Shown in pieces: positions 33,932 to 42,486 of a stretch of DNA of 64,000 bases. Every line of letters begins with the position of its first letter. Position 1 is the stretch's first letter. The translations under genes and the position numbers were made by a program. The DNA is from Bradyrhizobium septentrionale (GTDB lineage: Bacteria; Pseudomonadota; Alphaproteobacteria; Rhizobiales; Xanthobacteraceae), in NCBI RefSeq assembly GCF_011516645.4, contig NZ_CP088285.1, positions 3,614,501-3,678,500 on the forward strand. Reading direction: 5' to 3'. The notes below the pieces were generated by a model that was given only the letters and a program-made list of their open reading frames with translations, was not told where the DNA came from and ran no database searches.

Positions 33932-34498
33932 ATGACGCAACCTGCCGAAGTCTCCCGAGACGGCGCGATCACCGGTCCACCCGAGCCGGTGCGCAAGAAT
34001 TTCATGGACCGCTTCATCGATTCGATCGAATGGGTGGCGGCATTCTTCGTCGGCGTCGTCGCGCTCAACACCTTCACTGCGGTGTTCATGCGCAAGTTCT
34101 TCTCGGTGACGATCCCCGACTACTACAATTTCGGCCAGTTTCTGCTCGGCATCCTGATTTTCTGGGGCATTGCGGCGACGAGCTATCGCGGCACCCACAT
34201 CACCGTGGATCTGGTCTGGGCCAATGCCTCGCCGCGCTACCAGCGCTGGATCGACATCTTCGCGACGCTGGTGCTGCTGTTCGTGGTGACGGTGCAGACC
34301 TACACGCTGATCGACAAGGTGATCGACACCAAAAACGGCCACATCGTCACCATGGACCTCGGCGTGCCGATCTGGCCGTTCTTCCTGGTGTCGTGGATCG
34401 GCGATGTCTCGGCGGTGCTGCTGATCGCGATCCGCACCTACCGGCTGATCTTCCATCCGGAAGAAATCCACGATGCCAAGATCAAGACGGCGGAGTAG
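33932..34498 (+). CDS. TRAP transporter small permease (DctQ family)
   Basis: 188 residues from ATG 33932. Four membrane segments: WVAAFFVGVVALNTFTAVFM, FGQFLLGILIFWGIAATSY, WIDIFATLVLLFVVTVQTYT and WPFFLVSWIGDVSAVLLIAI; SYRGTHITVDLVW is the typical DctQ signature between helices 2 and 3. Works with the large permease and a periplasmic receptor to import an organic acid with Na+ (family knowledge). The neighbouring pobA makes an aromatic acid a possible substrate. Confidence 0.9.
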   Translation: MTQPAEVSRDGAITGPPEPVRKNFMDRFIDSIEWVAAFFVGVVALNTFTAVFMRKFFSVTIPDYYNFGQFLLGILIFWGIAATSYRGTHITVDLVWANASPRYQRWIDIFATLVLLFVVTVQTYTLIDKVIDTKNGHIVTMDLGVPIWPFFLVSWIGDVSAVLLIAIRTYRLIFHPEEIHDAKIKTAE

Positions 34499-34504
34499 AC
34501 GGCC

Positions 34505-35821
34505 ATGAGTCTCGACCTGAGTCCGGAGACTGTCGCCGTCATCGGCTTTGTCAGCCTGTTCGCGCTGATGCTGCTTCGCGTGCCCGTCGGCATGGCAATG
34601 GGCCTCGTCGGCATCACCGGCTTCGGCTACCTCACCGGCCTCGCGCCGGCGCTGAAGCTGATCGGCCAGACCACGATGCGCACGGTGACGGATTATTCTT
34701 TCGGCGTGATCCCGATGTTCCTGCTGATGGGCGCCTTCGTGTCCGTCTCCGGCATCAGCCGGGAGCTGTTCCGCGCCGCCAACACCTTCGTCGGCCACTG
34801 GAAGGGCGGGCTCGGTATCGCCACCATCGCGGCCTGCGGCGGCTTTGCCGCGATCTCGGGCTCGTCGGTCGCGACCGCCGCAACCTTCTCGGCGGTCGCC
34901 TATCCCGAGATGCGCCGCTTCGGCTATCCGCAGTCGTTCTCCACCGGCGTGATCGCGGTCGGCGGCACGCTGGGAGCGATGCTGCCGCCGTCCACCGTGC
35001 TCGCGGTCTACGGCATCATCACCCAGCAGGACATCGGCAAGCTGTTCATCGCGGGCGTGGTGCCCGGCCTGCTCGCGATCCTGATGCATATGATCACGAT
35101 CGGCATCATCGGCGTGACGCGGCCGGGTTTCCTTCCGGCGGGCAAGAAGGCGTCGTGGCATGAGCGCTTCGTCGCGCTGCGCGACGTTTGGTCGCCGCTG
35201 CTGCTGTTCCTGTTCGTGATCGGCGGCCTCTATGGCGGCTTCTTCATCCCGACCGAGGCCGGCGCGGTCGGCGCAGTCGGCGCCTTCATCATCGGCATCC
35301 TCCGCGGCAAGCTGACCAGGGACGGCATCCTGCAGTCGCTGCTGCAGGCAACGCGCACCGCGGCTGCGGTATTCACCGTGCTGATCGGCGCGCTCTGCTT
35401 CGGCTATTTCCTCACCATCACCCAGACGCCGCAGAACGTCACCGCCTTCCTCACCGGGCTCGGCATCGGTCCCTATGGCGTGCTGGCACTGATCCTCCTG
35501 ATGTATCTGGTGCTGGGCTGCCTGATGGATGCGATGGCGATGGTGATCCTCACCGTGCCGATCGTGTTTCCGGTGGTGACCGCGCTCGGCTTCGATCCGA
35601 TCTGGTTCGGCATCATCATCGTCATGACCGTCGAGCTCGGCCTGATCCATCCGCCGGTCGGCATGAACGTGTTCGTGATCAAGAGCGTGATCAAGGACGT
35701 CAACATGTCGACGATCTTTGTCGGCGTGCTGCCGTTCGTCATCACCGACCTGATCCGGCTGGTGATCCTGATCCTGTTCCCGCTGCTCGCGACCTGGCTG
35801 CCGCAGCGCATGATTGGTTGA
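34505..35821 (+). CDS. TRAP transporter large permease (DctM family)
   Basis: 438 residues and about 12 membrane segments. Family motifs: VPVGMAMGLVGITGFGYL, SGSSVATAATFSAVAYPEMRR, GGTLGAMLPPSTVLAVYGI and the C-terminal GLIHPPVGMNVFVIK. Starts 6 bp after the small permease gene, so cotranscribed. This is the transport core of the TRAP system; with the receptor gene frameshifted the system may be inactive unless another receptor substitutes. Confidence 0.95.
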   Translation: MSLDLSPETVAVIGFVSLFALMLLRVPVGMAMGLVGITGFGYLTGLAPALKLIGQTTMRTVTDYSFGVIPMFLLMGAFVSVSGISRELFRAANTFVGHWKGGLGIATIAACGGFAAISGSSVATAATFSAVAYPEMRRFGYPQSFSTGVIAVGGTLGAMLPPSTVLAVYGIITQQDIGKLFIAGVVPGLLAILMHMITIGIIGVTRPGFLPAGKKASWHERFVALRDVWSPLLLFLFVIGGLYGGFFIPTEAGAVGAVGAFIIGILRGKLTRDGILQSLLQATRTAAAVFTVLIGALCFGYFLTITQTPQNVTAFLTGLGIGPYGVLALILLMYLVLGCLMDAMAMVILTVPIVFPVVTALGFDPIWFGIIIVMTVELGLIHPPVGMNVFVIKSVIKDVNMSTIFVGVLPFVITDLIRLVILILFPLLATWLPQRMIG

Positions 35822-35825
35822 ACCC

Positions 35826-36287
35826 ATGGCACCGGAGCTTCAGACCAGATACGTCTTCACCATCACCGCCAGGATCGCGGAGGTGACGTCCGCCGGCGAC
35901 ATCGGCACCGGCGTCCGCCGCATCATCCCGATCATCGGCGGCGAGGTGAGGGGCGAGACCGTCAACGGCAAGGTGCTCTCGTTCGGCGCCGACTTCCAGA
36001 TCATCCGGCCCAACGAGCTGATCGAGCTGGAGGCGAAATACGCCTTCGAGACCGACGACGGCGCGGTCGTCTATGTCGAGAACAAGGGCATCCGCTTCGG
36101 GCCGGTCGAGCTGCTCGAGAGGCTCAAGCGCGGCGAGCCTGTTGACCCGAAGCTGATCTATTTCCGCACCGTGCCGAAGTTCGAAACCGGTGCCGAAAAA
36201 TATCGCTGGCTGATGCAGCACATCTTCGTCGCCTCCGCTGCCCGCCACGCCGACCGCGTCGTGATCGACGTGCATCAGGTGCTGTGA
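35826..36287 (+). CDS. DUF3237 family protein
   Basis: 153 residues from ATG 35826, 4 bp after the permease stop. Segments YVFTITARIAEVTSAGDIG, RRIIPIIGGEVRGETVNGKVL, DGAVVYVENKGIRFG and YFRTVPKFETGAEKYRWL identify DUF3237, a beta-barrel family found next to aromatic and TRAP transport genes; its role is unknown. Coupled to the TRAP operon by position. Confidence 0.85.
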   Translation: MAPELQTRYVFTITARIAEVTSAGDIGTGVRRIIPIIGGEVRGETVNGKVLSFGADFQIIRPNELIELEAKYAFETDDGAVVYVENKGIRFGPVELLERLKRGEPVDPKLIYFRTVPKFETGAEKYRWLMQHIFVASAARHADRVVIDVHQVL

Positions 36288-36339
36288 GCGGGGGTGCGGA
36301 GAATCAGGATTCTTGCTTGGCGCACGTGTGAGGAAGGCA

Positions 36340-36519
36340 ACGGCGGAAGGGTTCCCTCCCCCCTTGCGGGCCGCAAGGGGGGAGGGTTAGGGAGAGGGGT
36401 ACCACACGGTGTGCTCTCTCGGCCTTCGTTTCAGCGGCGCGCGGTCGAATTGCGAGAGCGACGCTTCTGTCAACCATCTCGCCCGGGGCCACCCCTCTCC
36501 CCAACCCTCCCCCGCAAGG
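36340..36519. repeat. Family F repeats, left part of the insertion target
   Basis: CCTCCCCCCTTGCGGGCCGC-AAGGGGGGAGG forms one hairpin; a second unit ends CCAACCCTCCCCCGCAAGG, where an ISAs1-type element begins. The right part of this unit (GGGGGGAGGGAG) is at 38899-38910. Confidence 0.75.
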
Positions 36520-37705
36520 GCAGGGGAATCGCATATGGATTTTTCTTGTGTTGAGGCTGAATAGGGATTCTTGAGGGAGGCAGTTTTTCGAAGGAGAAAC
36601 GGCCATCTGCCTGGAAACCTGTTTTGGATCGGTTCCCGACCCCCGAGCCGGAAACGCGACGCATCGGTTGGGCGACCTGATCGTGATGATGGTCGCCGCG
36701 AGCCTGTGCGGGGCCGCGACAGCAACCGAATTTGCGTTGTTCGCGGAGACCCGTAGGGCTGTGCTGTCTCGCCTGATCGATTACGACGTGGCCCCCAGCC
36801 ACGATACTTTCTCGCGGCTTTTGCGGCTGCTGGATCCGCGGGCGTTCGAGCAGGCTTTTGCGTCGTTTGCCGCGGGTTTTGCCCGGGCGCTCGGCGAATC
36901 CAGCGGCACGACTGTGGCCACGCCAGACGAGGTGGTCGCGCTCGACGGCAAGGCCTTGCGGCGCGCCTATGAACAAGGCCAGCAGGCCTATCCGCCGCTG
37001 ACGGTCTCGGCCTTCGCCACGCAAACCCGGCTTTGCCTTGCGGCCGCGTCGCCGACGGCGGCCGAGAACGAGATTGAGGCCGCCCTGAAGGTGATCGCGC
37101 TGATTGATCTGACTGACAAGATCGTCACGGCCGACGCGCTGCATTGCCATCGCCGGATGGCCGAGGCGGTCGTCGAACAGAATGCGGACTATGTGCTGGC
37201 GCTGAAAGGCAACCGTGGTCACTGGCACAAGGAAGCCGAGAGCCTGCTGGCACGAGCGCCCTCGCCACCGGTTGTCGAGCAGACGGAACGCGGTCATGGC
37301 CGCGACGAATGGCGGAAAGCTGAGGTGGTGCCGGTCGAGACCGCGCTGATGCCCGGCCATGCCGCCATCATCCGGATCACTTCCCGGCGTGATCGGTCCG
37401 AGCCGCTGACGCGCTTGTTCATGACCTCGCGCGTGTTCTCGCCGCAGCAGGCCCTCGACATCACGCGAGCCCATTGGCAGGTCGAGAACGGCCTGCACTG
37501 GATGCTTGATGTTCATCTCGCCGAGGATATGAACCGAGCTCGCAAGGACCACGCACCTGCCAACATCGCCATCCTCAAGCGAATCGCAAAAAATATCCTG
37601 CAGATGACCGACCCGCCGAAGGTCCCTATCAGCCACCGCATCAAAAAATGCGCATGGAACGACGACTACCTCCTCAAAGCCCTGGCCCATATGCGATAGC
37701 CCTGC
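36520..37705 (+). mobile_element. ISAs1-family insertion sequence, copy 1
   Basis: 1186 bp. Inverted ends GCAGGGGAATCGCATATGG and (right end, complement) GCAGGGCTATCGCATATGG. Flanked by an 8-bp target duplication CCGCAAGG at 36512-36519 and 37706-37713. Carries one DDE transposase frame. Confidence 0.88.
36605..37699 (+). CDS. ISAs1-family transposase, start codon uncertain
   Basis: The frame encodes CLETCFGSVPDPRAGNATHR-LGDLIVMMVAASLCGAATATEF, then VVALDGKALRRAYEQG (first catalytic Asp), IVTADALHCHRRMAEAV (second) and RAHWQVENGLHWMLDVHLAED (Glu), ending LLKALAHMR, all typical of ISAs1. The only canonical start is TTG at 36668, which would remove the first conserved block. AAGGAG (36591-36596) sits ideally before ATC at 36605. 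As at the DUF892 gene, ATC appears where ATG is expected; the start may be mutated. Confidence 0.85.
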   Translation: MCLETCFGSVPDPRAGNATHRLGDLIVMMVAASLCGAATATEFALFAETRRAVLSRLIDYDVAPSHDTFSRLLRLLDPRAFEQAFASFAAGFARALGESSGTTVATPDEVVALDGKALRRAYEQGQQAYPPLTVSAFATQTRLCLAAASPTAAENEIEAALKVIALIDLTDKIVTADALHCHRRMAEAVVEQNADYVLALKGNRGHWHKEAESLLARAPSPPVVEQTERGHGRDEWRKAEVVPVETALMPGHAAIIRITSRRDRSEPLTRLFMTSRVFSPQQALDITRAHWQVENGLHWMLDVHLAEDMNRARKDHAPANIAILKRIAKNILQMTDPPKVPISHRIKKCAWNDDYLLKALAHMR

Positions 37706-37714
37706 CCGCAAGGG

Positions 37715-38893
37715 GTAGGGCTATCGCATATGGGCGAGGACGGAGAGAAGGAAGTCGTTATTCCATCTGGCCTGGAGCATTTTGTGGCTGGTGCGCGTGG
37801 GACCTGGCGTGGCTTGTAGAGCGTTAAGTGCCAGCTTTCGGATGGCGGCAAGATTTTCGGCGGCATGGCCCTTGCGGCTACGGCAGGCGTCTTCGTCGAA
37901 CAGAACGTCGAGAACCCAATGCAAGTTGTTCTCGATACCCCAGTGGGCGCGGACGGCCTCGAGCAGCTTCTTGGCCGACAACCGGCGTGAGGCCAGAAAG
38001 TATCGGGCCGTGTGTTTGGCTGTCTTGCCGGCCTTGGCGCGCCAACTATCGATGCGACCGACGACAGCGATAGCAGGGAAGCTGTATTGCTTTGCCAAGT
38101 CTGGGGCCGGCACGACGATGGCCTGCCGGCGCTCGATGCGGCCGTGGGCCGATGTCCTTCGCTGGCTCGCCCGCGCTGGCTTCCGGGCCGTATCGAGCAG
38201 CGCCTTGACGGCTTTGAAGAGCCGGCCGCGATTACTCTTGATGGCCAATACATAGTGGCCCTTCCGATCGCGGATGGCCTGCGCCGTGTCGGGCCGGCAA
38301 TGCAAGGCGTCGGCGGTGACAAGAGCACCATCCAGATCGAGCAGGGCGAGGACTTCGAGAGCGCCGGCAATCTCGTTGCGATTGGGAGCCTTTCTCTGCG
38401 CAACGCCATGCGCGTGCCTGCCGCCCAGACGTTGACCATATGTAGCGGCGTAGCCCGCCGGCCACGCGTGAAGGCTCCGCGCAACGCCTTGCCGTCGATG
38501 CTGACCACGCCCTTGACGCCGAAGCTCTTGCTGAACTTACGCAAAACCGCTTCCAGACCCTTCGGGTCCAGCACGCGGAAGACGTTGCTGAACGTGTCGT
38601 GGCTAGGAATACCGTGTCCAAGCTCCAGGAACTTCCGCAACAGCTGCTCTCGGCCTTTGCCGAAGAACTCGAACTCGGTGCAGGTCTTGGCGCCGGCCAG
38701 CGTCGCCGCCAAGGCAATGACGAGGATCTCCAACAAATCGTGTCGCGTGTTGCCGGCGCGTGGATCCTTGAGCGGTCGAAACAGGCGCCTGAGTTTGCGC
38801 ATTTGGGTCTCCCTCGACAATCGAGAGACCCCCAAAGAATCCAGTTCCAACCGCTTGGCAACACCCCTCCTGAGCCATATGCGATTCCCCTAC
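37715..38893 (-). mobile_element. ISAs1-family insertion sequence, copy 2
   Basis: 1179 bp, opposite orientation to copy 1. Ends GTAGGGCTATCGCATATGGG and (complement) GTAGGGGAATCGCATATGG. 8-bp target duplication CGCAAGGG at 37707-37714 and 38894-38901, overlapping the right duplication of copy 1, so it inserted next to copy 1 in the same target loop. Transposase is frameshifted. Confidence 0.88.
37721..38850 (-). pseudogene. ISAs1-family transposase, frameshifted
   Basis: N-terminal part (LRRLFRPLKDPRAGNTRHDLL, GHGIPSHDTFSNVFRVLDP, VVSIDGKALRGAF) is in one frame to about 38400; the C-terminal part (HCRPDTAQAIRDRKGHYVLA, VRAHWGIENNLHWVLDVLFD) is in another. One G is missing near 38399-38402 relative to a frame encoding MALAQRKAPNRNE. 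Everything else is intact, including the DDE residues, so one base would restore it. The preferred start is ATG 38802 (MRKLRRLF) or the TTG/ATG further upstream. Confidence 0.85.
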
Positions 38894-38938
38894 CGCAAGG
38901 GGGGAGGGAGTGATCTTCCCCCGAAAAAGTGGACAGGG

Positions 38939-39799
38939 TTAAGCTGGTTTTAGCTCCATCTCGATCGGGGCGAGGTACCCGATGGCGGAATGGAGTCGAG
39001 TTCGATTGTAGAAGCCCTCAATGAAGGCGAAGATATCGCGCTGGGCCTCGGCCCGGGTCTCATATTGGCGATGATGAACGAGCTCGGTCTTCAGGGTATG
39101 GAAGAAGCTCTCCATCGGGGCATTGTCGTAGCAGTCGGCTTTGCGGCTCATTGATGCCGTGATGCCGGCGGCCGACAGGATCGCGCGATAGTCCTGTGAG
39201 GCGTACTGCACGCCGCGATCGGAGTGATGGATCAATCCGCCTTCCGGATGCTGCTGCTGGATTGCCATCTTCAAGGCGGACGAGGCGAGTTCGACCTGCA
39301 TGTGATCCCGCATCGCCCAACCGACGATCTTGCGGCTGAAGAGGTCCATGATGGCCGCCAGGTAGAGCCAGCCCTCTGCAGTCGGAATGTAGGTAATATC
39401 GGCGAGCCAGATCCGGTTTGGGGCCGCGGCTGCAAAATGACGTTCGATGAGGTTCGGCGCGATCGGCAGGCCGTGGCGGCTGTCGGTGGTCCGAACGCGA
39501 CGCGGTGATGCCATGATGGCGCGGATGCCGTGCCGATGCATCAAGCGTTCGATCCGGCCACGGCTGGCGCCACGTCCCTGTACCCGCAGAGCGGCATGGA
39601 CCCGCGGACTGCCATAGCGTCCGCCACTGTCTTGATGGACCTGTCGGATCGCAGCCAGCAGCGCGGCATTGGTGGTTGCGCGTGCGTTTACCGGGCGCTC
39701 ACGCCAAGCGTAATAGCCGGCCGCCGAGACCCCGAGCACGGCGCACATCAGCCGCACCGGATAGGCGTCGCGATGGTCCTCAATGAAGCGGAAGCTCAT
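38939..39799 (-). CDS. IS3-family transposase OrfB
   Basis: 286 residues. HTH-like VRLMCAVLGVSAAGYYAW, then the integrase core with D134 (IWLADITYIP), D194 (IHHSDRGVQYAS) and E230 (APMESFFHTLK), spacing 59 and 35 as in the DD(35)E family, and ending FIEGFYNRTRLHSAIGYLAP. The frame is intact, but OrfB is normally made as an OrfAB fusion by frameshifting; orfA is cut by the IS110-group insertion, so the element cannot move by itself. Confidence 0.93.
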   Translation of the reverse strand: MSFRFIEDHRDAYPVRLMCAVLGVSAAGYYAWRERPVNARATTNAALLAAIRQVHQDSGGRYGSPRVHAALRVQGRGASRGRIERLMHRHGIRAIMASPRRVRTTDSRHGLPIAPNLIERHFAAAAPNRIWLADITYIPTAEGWLYLAAIMDLFSRKIVGWAMRDHMQVELASSALKMAIQQQHPEGGLIHHSDRGVQYASQDYRAILSAAGITASMSRKADCYDNAPMESFFHTLKTELVHHRQYETRAEAQRDIFAFIEGFYNRTRLHSAIGYLAPIEMELKPA

Positions 39800-39832
39800 G
39801 TCCGGGTTCCGGCAAAGATCGCGATCGACTTC

Positions 39833-41200
39833 CTAAGAAACAGCCTGATTGGCGTTGCACGGAATGGCCTGCAAGACAAAGCCGAGCGATTTGGCCCGGC
39901 GCTGAAGGTTAGCGAGGACGCGGCTGCGATATTGTCGCTCATATTGGTCGGCACCTGGATCCCTGTAGCTCATGCCATGCCGGAGTGTGTTGTAGAATAA
40001 AACTGCAATCTTGCGGGCGGTCGCCGTCACCGCCTTCGACTTGCCCGCGCGTGAGGACAGCCGGCGATAGAATGCTCCGAGCGCCGTATCGCTCCGCCCC
40101 ACGGTTGTGGCTGCCAATCGCAGTAGTGCGGCTGCCCGGCTGGAGGATCTCCGCGTGCGTGAAGATAGTACCTTGCCACCGGAGATTTTGTTGCCGGGTG
40201 CGAGGCAGAGCCAAGAGGTGAAGTGCTTGGCGGTTGGCCACGCCCTCAGATCCTTGCCGCACTCGCCGACGAGCTTCAATGCGAGTGACGGACCCAGCCC
40301 ATGGATCTCAGTCAGATCAACGCCGAGCACACCGTACAGCGCGGTCCTGACATCGAAGGTGGGTGTGTTGACCTGCTTGGTCTTTACGCGTGGCTGGGAT
40401 AGCTTTCCGACCGGCTTTGCTTCTCTGTTGCTAAGCGCGGCGATCAAGACTTCGAGCTTGCGGTCGCAGTCCAGCATCTTCGCCTGGTAGATGTCGTAGA
40501 GTTCCAGCGATTGGGTCAGAGCGAAGACATGTTCCTCCCGGTCGTTGCCGATCAGCGCCGCGCGGATCGTCTCCGTTGAAGAATGGCAGCGCACGTCTCG
40601 ATAGGTTGCCAGAACGTCGGGATTGCGCTCGCCTGCAACAATGGCTCGGATAATCCGCATACCAGTCGCTCCGGTGATATCCGAGACGACATGATGGAGC
40701 TGCAGGTTCATCTCCATCAGAGCCTTCTGCATGTGCTGGATATGGGCGGCAGCATATTCAACCAGCCGCTCCCGCTGGCGCAGATAAGCGCGCAGGGTCG
40801 CAATCTCGGCATCGGGACGGAAGCTGCCGCGTAACAGCCCATAGGAATGAAGCTGGCGTAACCACGCAGCATCGCTGACATCGGTCTTGCGCCCGGGCAC
40901 ATTCTTGGCATACCGCGCGTTGACCAGAATGACCTCGAACCCGCGCTGCTCCAGAATCTCGTAGACCGGGATCCAATAGACGCCAGTGGATTCCATCGCG
41001 ACGCTGGTCACACCGCATGTCTTGAACCAGTCCGCCAGACTATGCAGGTCCTGTGTGAACGTGCTGAACGTGCGCACTGGGACATCGGTGCAGGCCGGGT
41101 TCACGGCGGCCATGTGCATCTTTGATCCGATGTCGATGGCAGCCGCCCCGACGTTGACTGGCTTCAATTCCGGGCGATCTGCAGTTGTCGTCTTGAGCAT
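39833..41200 (-). CDS. IS110 family transposase (DEDD recombinase)
   Basis: 455 residues from ATG 41200, preceded by GGAGGA. Catalytic tetrad D23 (AAIDIGSK), E70 (VAMESTGVYW), D107 and D110 (GRKTDVSDAAW). C-terminal Tnp_20 domain with IHGLGPSLALKLVGECG and FTSWLCLAPGNKISGGKVLSS. Differs strongly from the IS1111-group transposase at 21712-22749. Frame complete; activity is possible. Confidence 0.93.
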   Translation of the reverse strand: MLKTTTADRPELKPVNVGAAAIDIGSKMHMAAVNPACTDVPVRTFSTFTQDLHSLADWFKTCGVTSVAMESTGVYWIPVYEILEQRGFEVILVNARYAKNVPGRKTDVSDAAWLRQLHSYGLLRGSFRPDAEIATLRAYLRQRERLVEYAAAHIQHMQKALMEMNLQLHHVVSDITGATGMRIIRAIVAGERNPDVLATYRDVRCHSSTETIRAALIGNDREEHVFALTQSLELYDIYQAKMLDCDRKLEVLIAALSNREAKPVGKLSQPRVKTKQVNTPTFDVRTALYGVLGVDLTEIHGLGPSLALKLVGECGKDLRAWPTAKHFTSWLCLAPGNKISGGKVLSSRTRRSSSRAAALLRLAATTVGRSDTALGAFYRRLSSRAGKSKAVTATARKIAVLFYNTLRHGMSYRDPGADQYERQYRSRVLANLQRRAKSLGFVLQAIPCNANQAVS

Positions 41201-41436
41201 TGCGGGTCCTCCGTCCAATCATGGGCAGGAGGGTCTGGGTTATGCCAATTTGTCATCTTCCTAATCGGGATCGCCGCCGGAGCGCCGTCACCACTCTCAA
41301 GTCCGCATGCACCCATGGACCACGTTTTTTAACGGGGACAGTGCCTCCAATAAGCTGACGGCCGCTACCCTCCCGGCCTCAGACGATAGCACAAGGCTGT
41401 TTCTACCCCGCGCAGGCACGCCACGGCGCTGGACAG
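41201..41436 (-). ncRNA. Candidate bridge RNA region of the IS110-group element
   Basis: 236-bp non-coding left end upstream of the transposase. It contains TTTTTTAA (41325-41332), identical to the target flank at 41437-41444, and CTTCCTAA (41257-41264), identical to the sequence across the element's other junction (39829-39836). Read 5' to 3' on the minus strand the target-like word comes first and the donor-like word second, the order of target- and donor-binding loops in known bridge RNAs. Confidence 0.45.
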
Positions 41437-41717
41437 TTTTTTAAAATGTCCCGCTCCATGCGCAGCCGCTCATTCTCCTCGCGCAGCCGGGCGATCTCGG
41501 CAGCCTGGTCCGCCGGCATCGGCGTCGCTTGCGTCGTGGGGCGCCGCGCCGCCGCTGCCGGCTCCTGCCGGAGCTTCTCCACCCAGCGCCGCAGCACCGA
41601 ATCACGCAGACCGAGTTCCTTGCCGACCGACGTGATCGACCGGCCACTCGATACCACGAGTTCAGCGGCCTGCCGCTTGTACTCCTCGGTAAACGACCGA
41701 CGTTGACGCTCTTGCAT
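41403..41717 (-). pseudogene. IS3-family OrfA, 5' part, truncated by IS110-group insertion
   Basis: MQERQRRSFTEEYKRQAAEL with SITSVGKELGLRDSVLRRWV (helix-turn-helix) and the leucine-zipper-like ADQAAEIARLREENERLRME. True OrfA coding ends at ERDILK near 41437; the following residues (NCPAPWRACAG) are read from the inserted element. The missing C-terminus lies at 39800-39831. Confidence 0.9.
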
Positions 41718-41776
41718 CCGACACCTCCGGGCTCTCTGAGCCTACTACAGGTGTCCACTCATTCGGAGGAGGTTCA

Positions 41777-42309
41777 GGAGTCTGAAAAGCGTGCTCATCT
41801 CACGCGGAGCAGAAAAATGACGACGCGCCCTTATCCCTGAGTTGCCCGACGGCGCAAGGCTTCAACTCAGGTGCATAGATAACCCGTCTCACCGGATCGA
41901 GGGGCGTTGCGCATCGTCACGAACGCGCGGTGGGATGCGGTGGACGCCGCGACTGACGAGTGCGCATAAGGCGGACGGTGAAGTCGTGTGGTCCTGACGC
42001 CCTAGCGGCCGGTGTCCCCTCGCGAAACGCGAATGCGTTTCTGCGAAGGCGGTGACAAACAAGCCCAGTCTCGCCGGGGAGAGCACGAAATAAGCCGTAA
42101 AACCATCGCGCAGGGACAGCCGGGTTGATCCGGTTACACCTGTGGTCCTACCTCCCGTGCTTTTTGTTGCACGGGACCCATGGGTGCGATCGGCACCCGG
42201 CTTTCCCTGCGCCCTCTTCAAGGAGAGGGCAGAAAGAAATGCAAAGCTCGGGCAAATTATGCCGCGAGAATTCGGGCGTATGATCCACAAGTGGCGCAAA
42301 AAACTCAGT
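41777..42309. other. Non-coding, hairpin-rich stretch, probable dispersed repeat
   Basis: No convincing gene, though a long minus-strand open frame exists. Strong hairpins: CCCGTGC-TTTTTGTT-GCACGGG (42154-42175) directly followed by GGGTGC-GATCG-GCACCC (42182-42198). The phrase GCCCGACGGCGCAAG (about 41847) and CTCAGTGTCGTCC at the right border also occur near 21.49-21.55 kb. I recall very similar stretches in other Bradyrhizobium genomes, often mis-annotated as small proteins; that is memory, not a search. Confidence 0.5.
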
Positions 42310-42453
42310 GTCGTCCCGGCCTGGTGCGCAACTGCGCACGGGGGGCCGGGACCCATAACCACTGAAGGTGATTGTTGCGCGACGCTGGGGCCACAGCCTT
42401 CCTCACCAACCCCAATCCTGTGGTTATGGGTCCCGGCCTTCGCCGGGACGACG
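42310..42453. repeat. Intergenic palindromic repeat, family A, intact copy
   Basis: GTCGTCCCGGCCTGG opens and GGCCTTCGCCGGGACGAC closes; inner arms GGGACCCATAACCAC and CTGTGGTTATGGGTCCC. Used as reference for the copy split by the IS1111-group element. Confidence 0.8.
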
Positions 42454-42486
42454 GATGGAAGGAGCCGCGCGTACCAACTCCATCAC

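Larger units (their letters stand above)
39832..41436 (-). mobile_element. IS110-group insertion sequence inside IS3 orfA
   Basis: About 1605 bp. Outside it, orfA codons for ERDILK (41437 onward) and KSIAIFAGTRT (39800-39831) join in frame when the element is removed, with a two-T overlap as probable core. One DEDD transposase with its stop 1-2 nt from the right end and a 236-bp non-coding left end: the layout of the IS110 group. No terminal inverted repeats are seen, as expected. Confidence 0.85.
38911..41776 (-). mobile_element. IS3-family insertion sequence interrupted by an IS110-group element
   Basis: Ends TGATCTTCCCCCGAAAAAG and (complement) TGAACCTCCTCCGAATGAG, continuing TGGACA on both sides (20 of 25 positions match), with TG...CA termini. 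A 4-bp duplication GGAG flanks it (38907-38910, 41777-41780). orfB lies at 38939-39799 and the start of orfA at 41717; 1.6 kb of foreign DNA separates them. Without it the element would be about 1.26 kb, normal for IS3. Confidence 0.88.

Noticed and set aside
33917..35827. 636-codon minus-strand frame opposite the TRAP permease genes
   Set aside because: Rich in His, Asp, Gln and Arg with no domain; the mirror image of hydrophobic membrane coding on the plus strand.
36340..36519. Repeated CCCTCCCC/GGGGAGGG units as a possible CRISPR array
   Set aside because: Units are palindromic, not evenly spaced and have no unique spacers; no cas gene is nearby.
36520..41776. Composite transposon carrying cargo
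   Set aside because: No non-transposase gene lies between the elements, and each has its own target duplication, so they are independent insertions.
41889..42362. Long minus-strand open frame of about 157 codons
   Set aside because: It runs through family-A repeat and hairpin-rich DNA, has no ribosome site or family resemblance, and looks like the kind of frame repeatedly mis-annotated over dispersed repeats.
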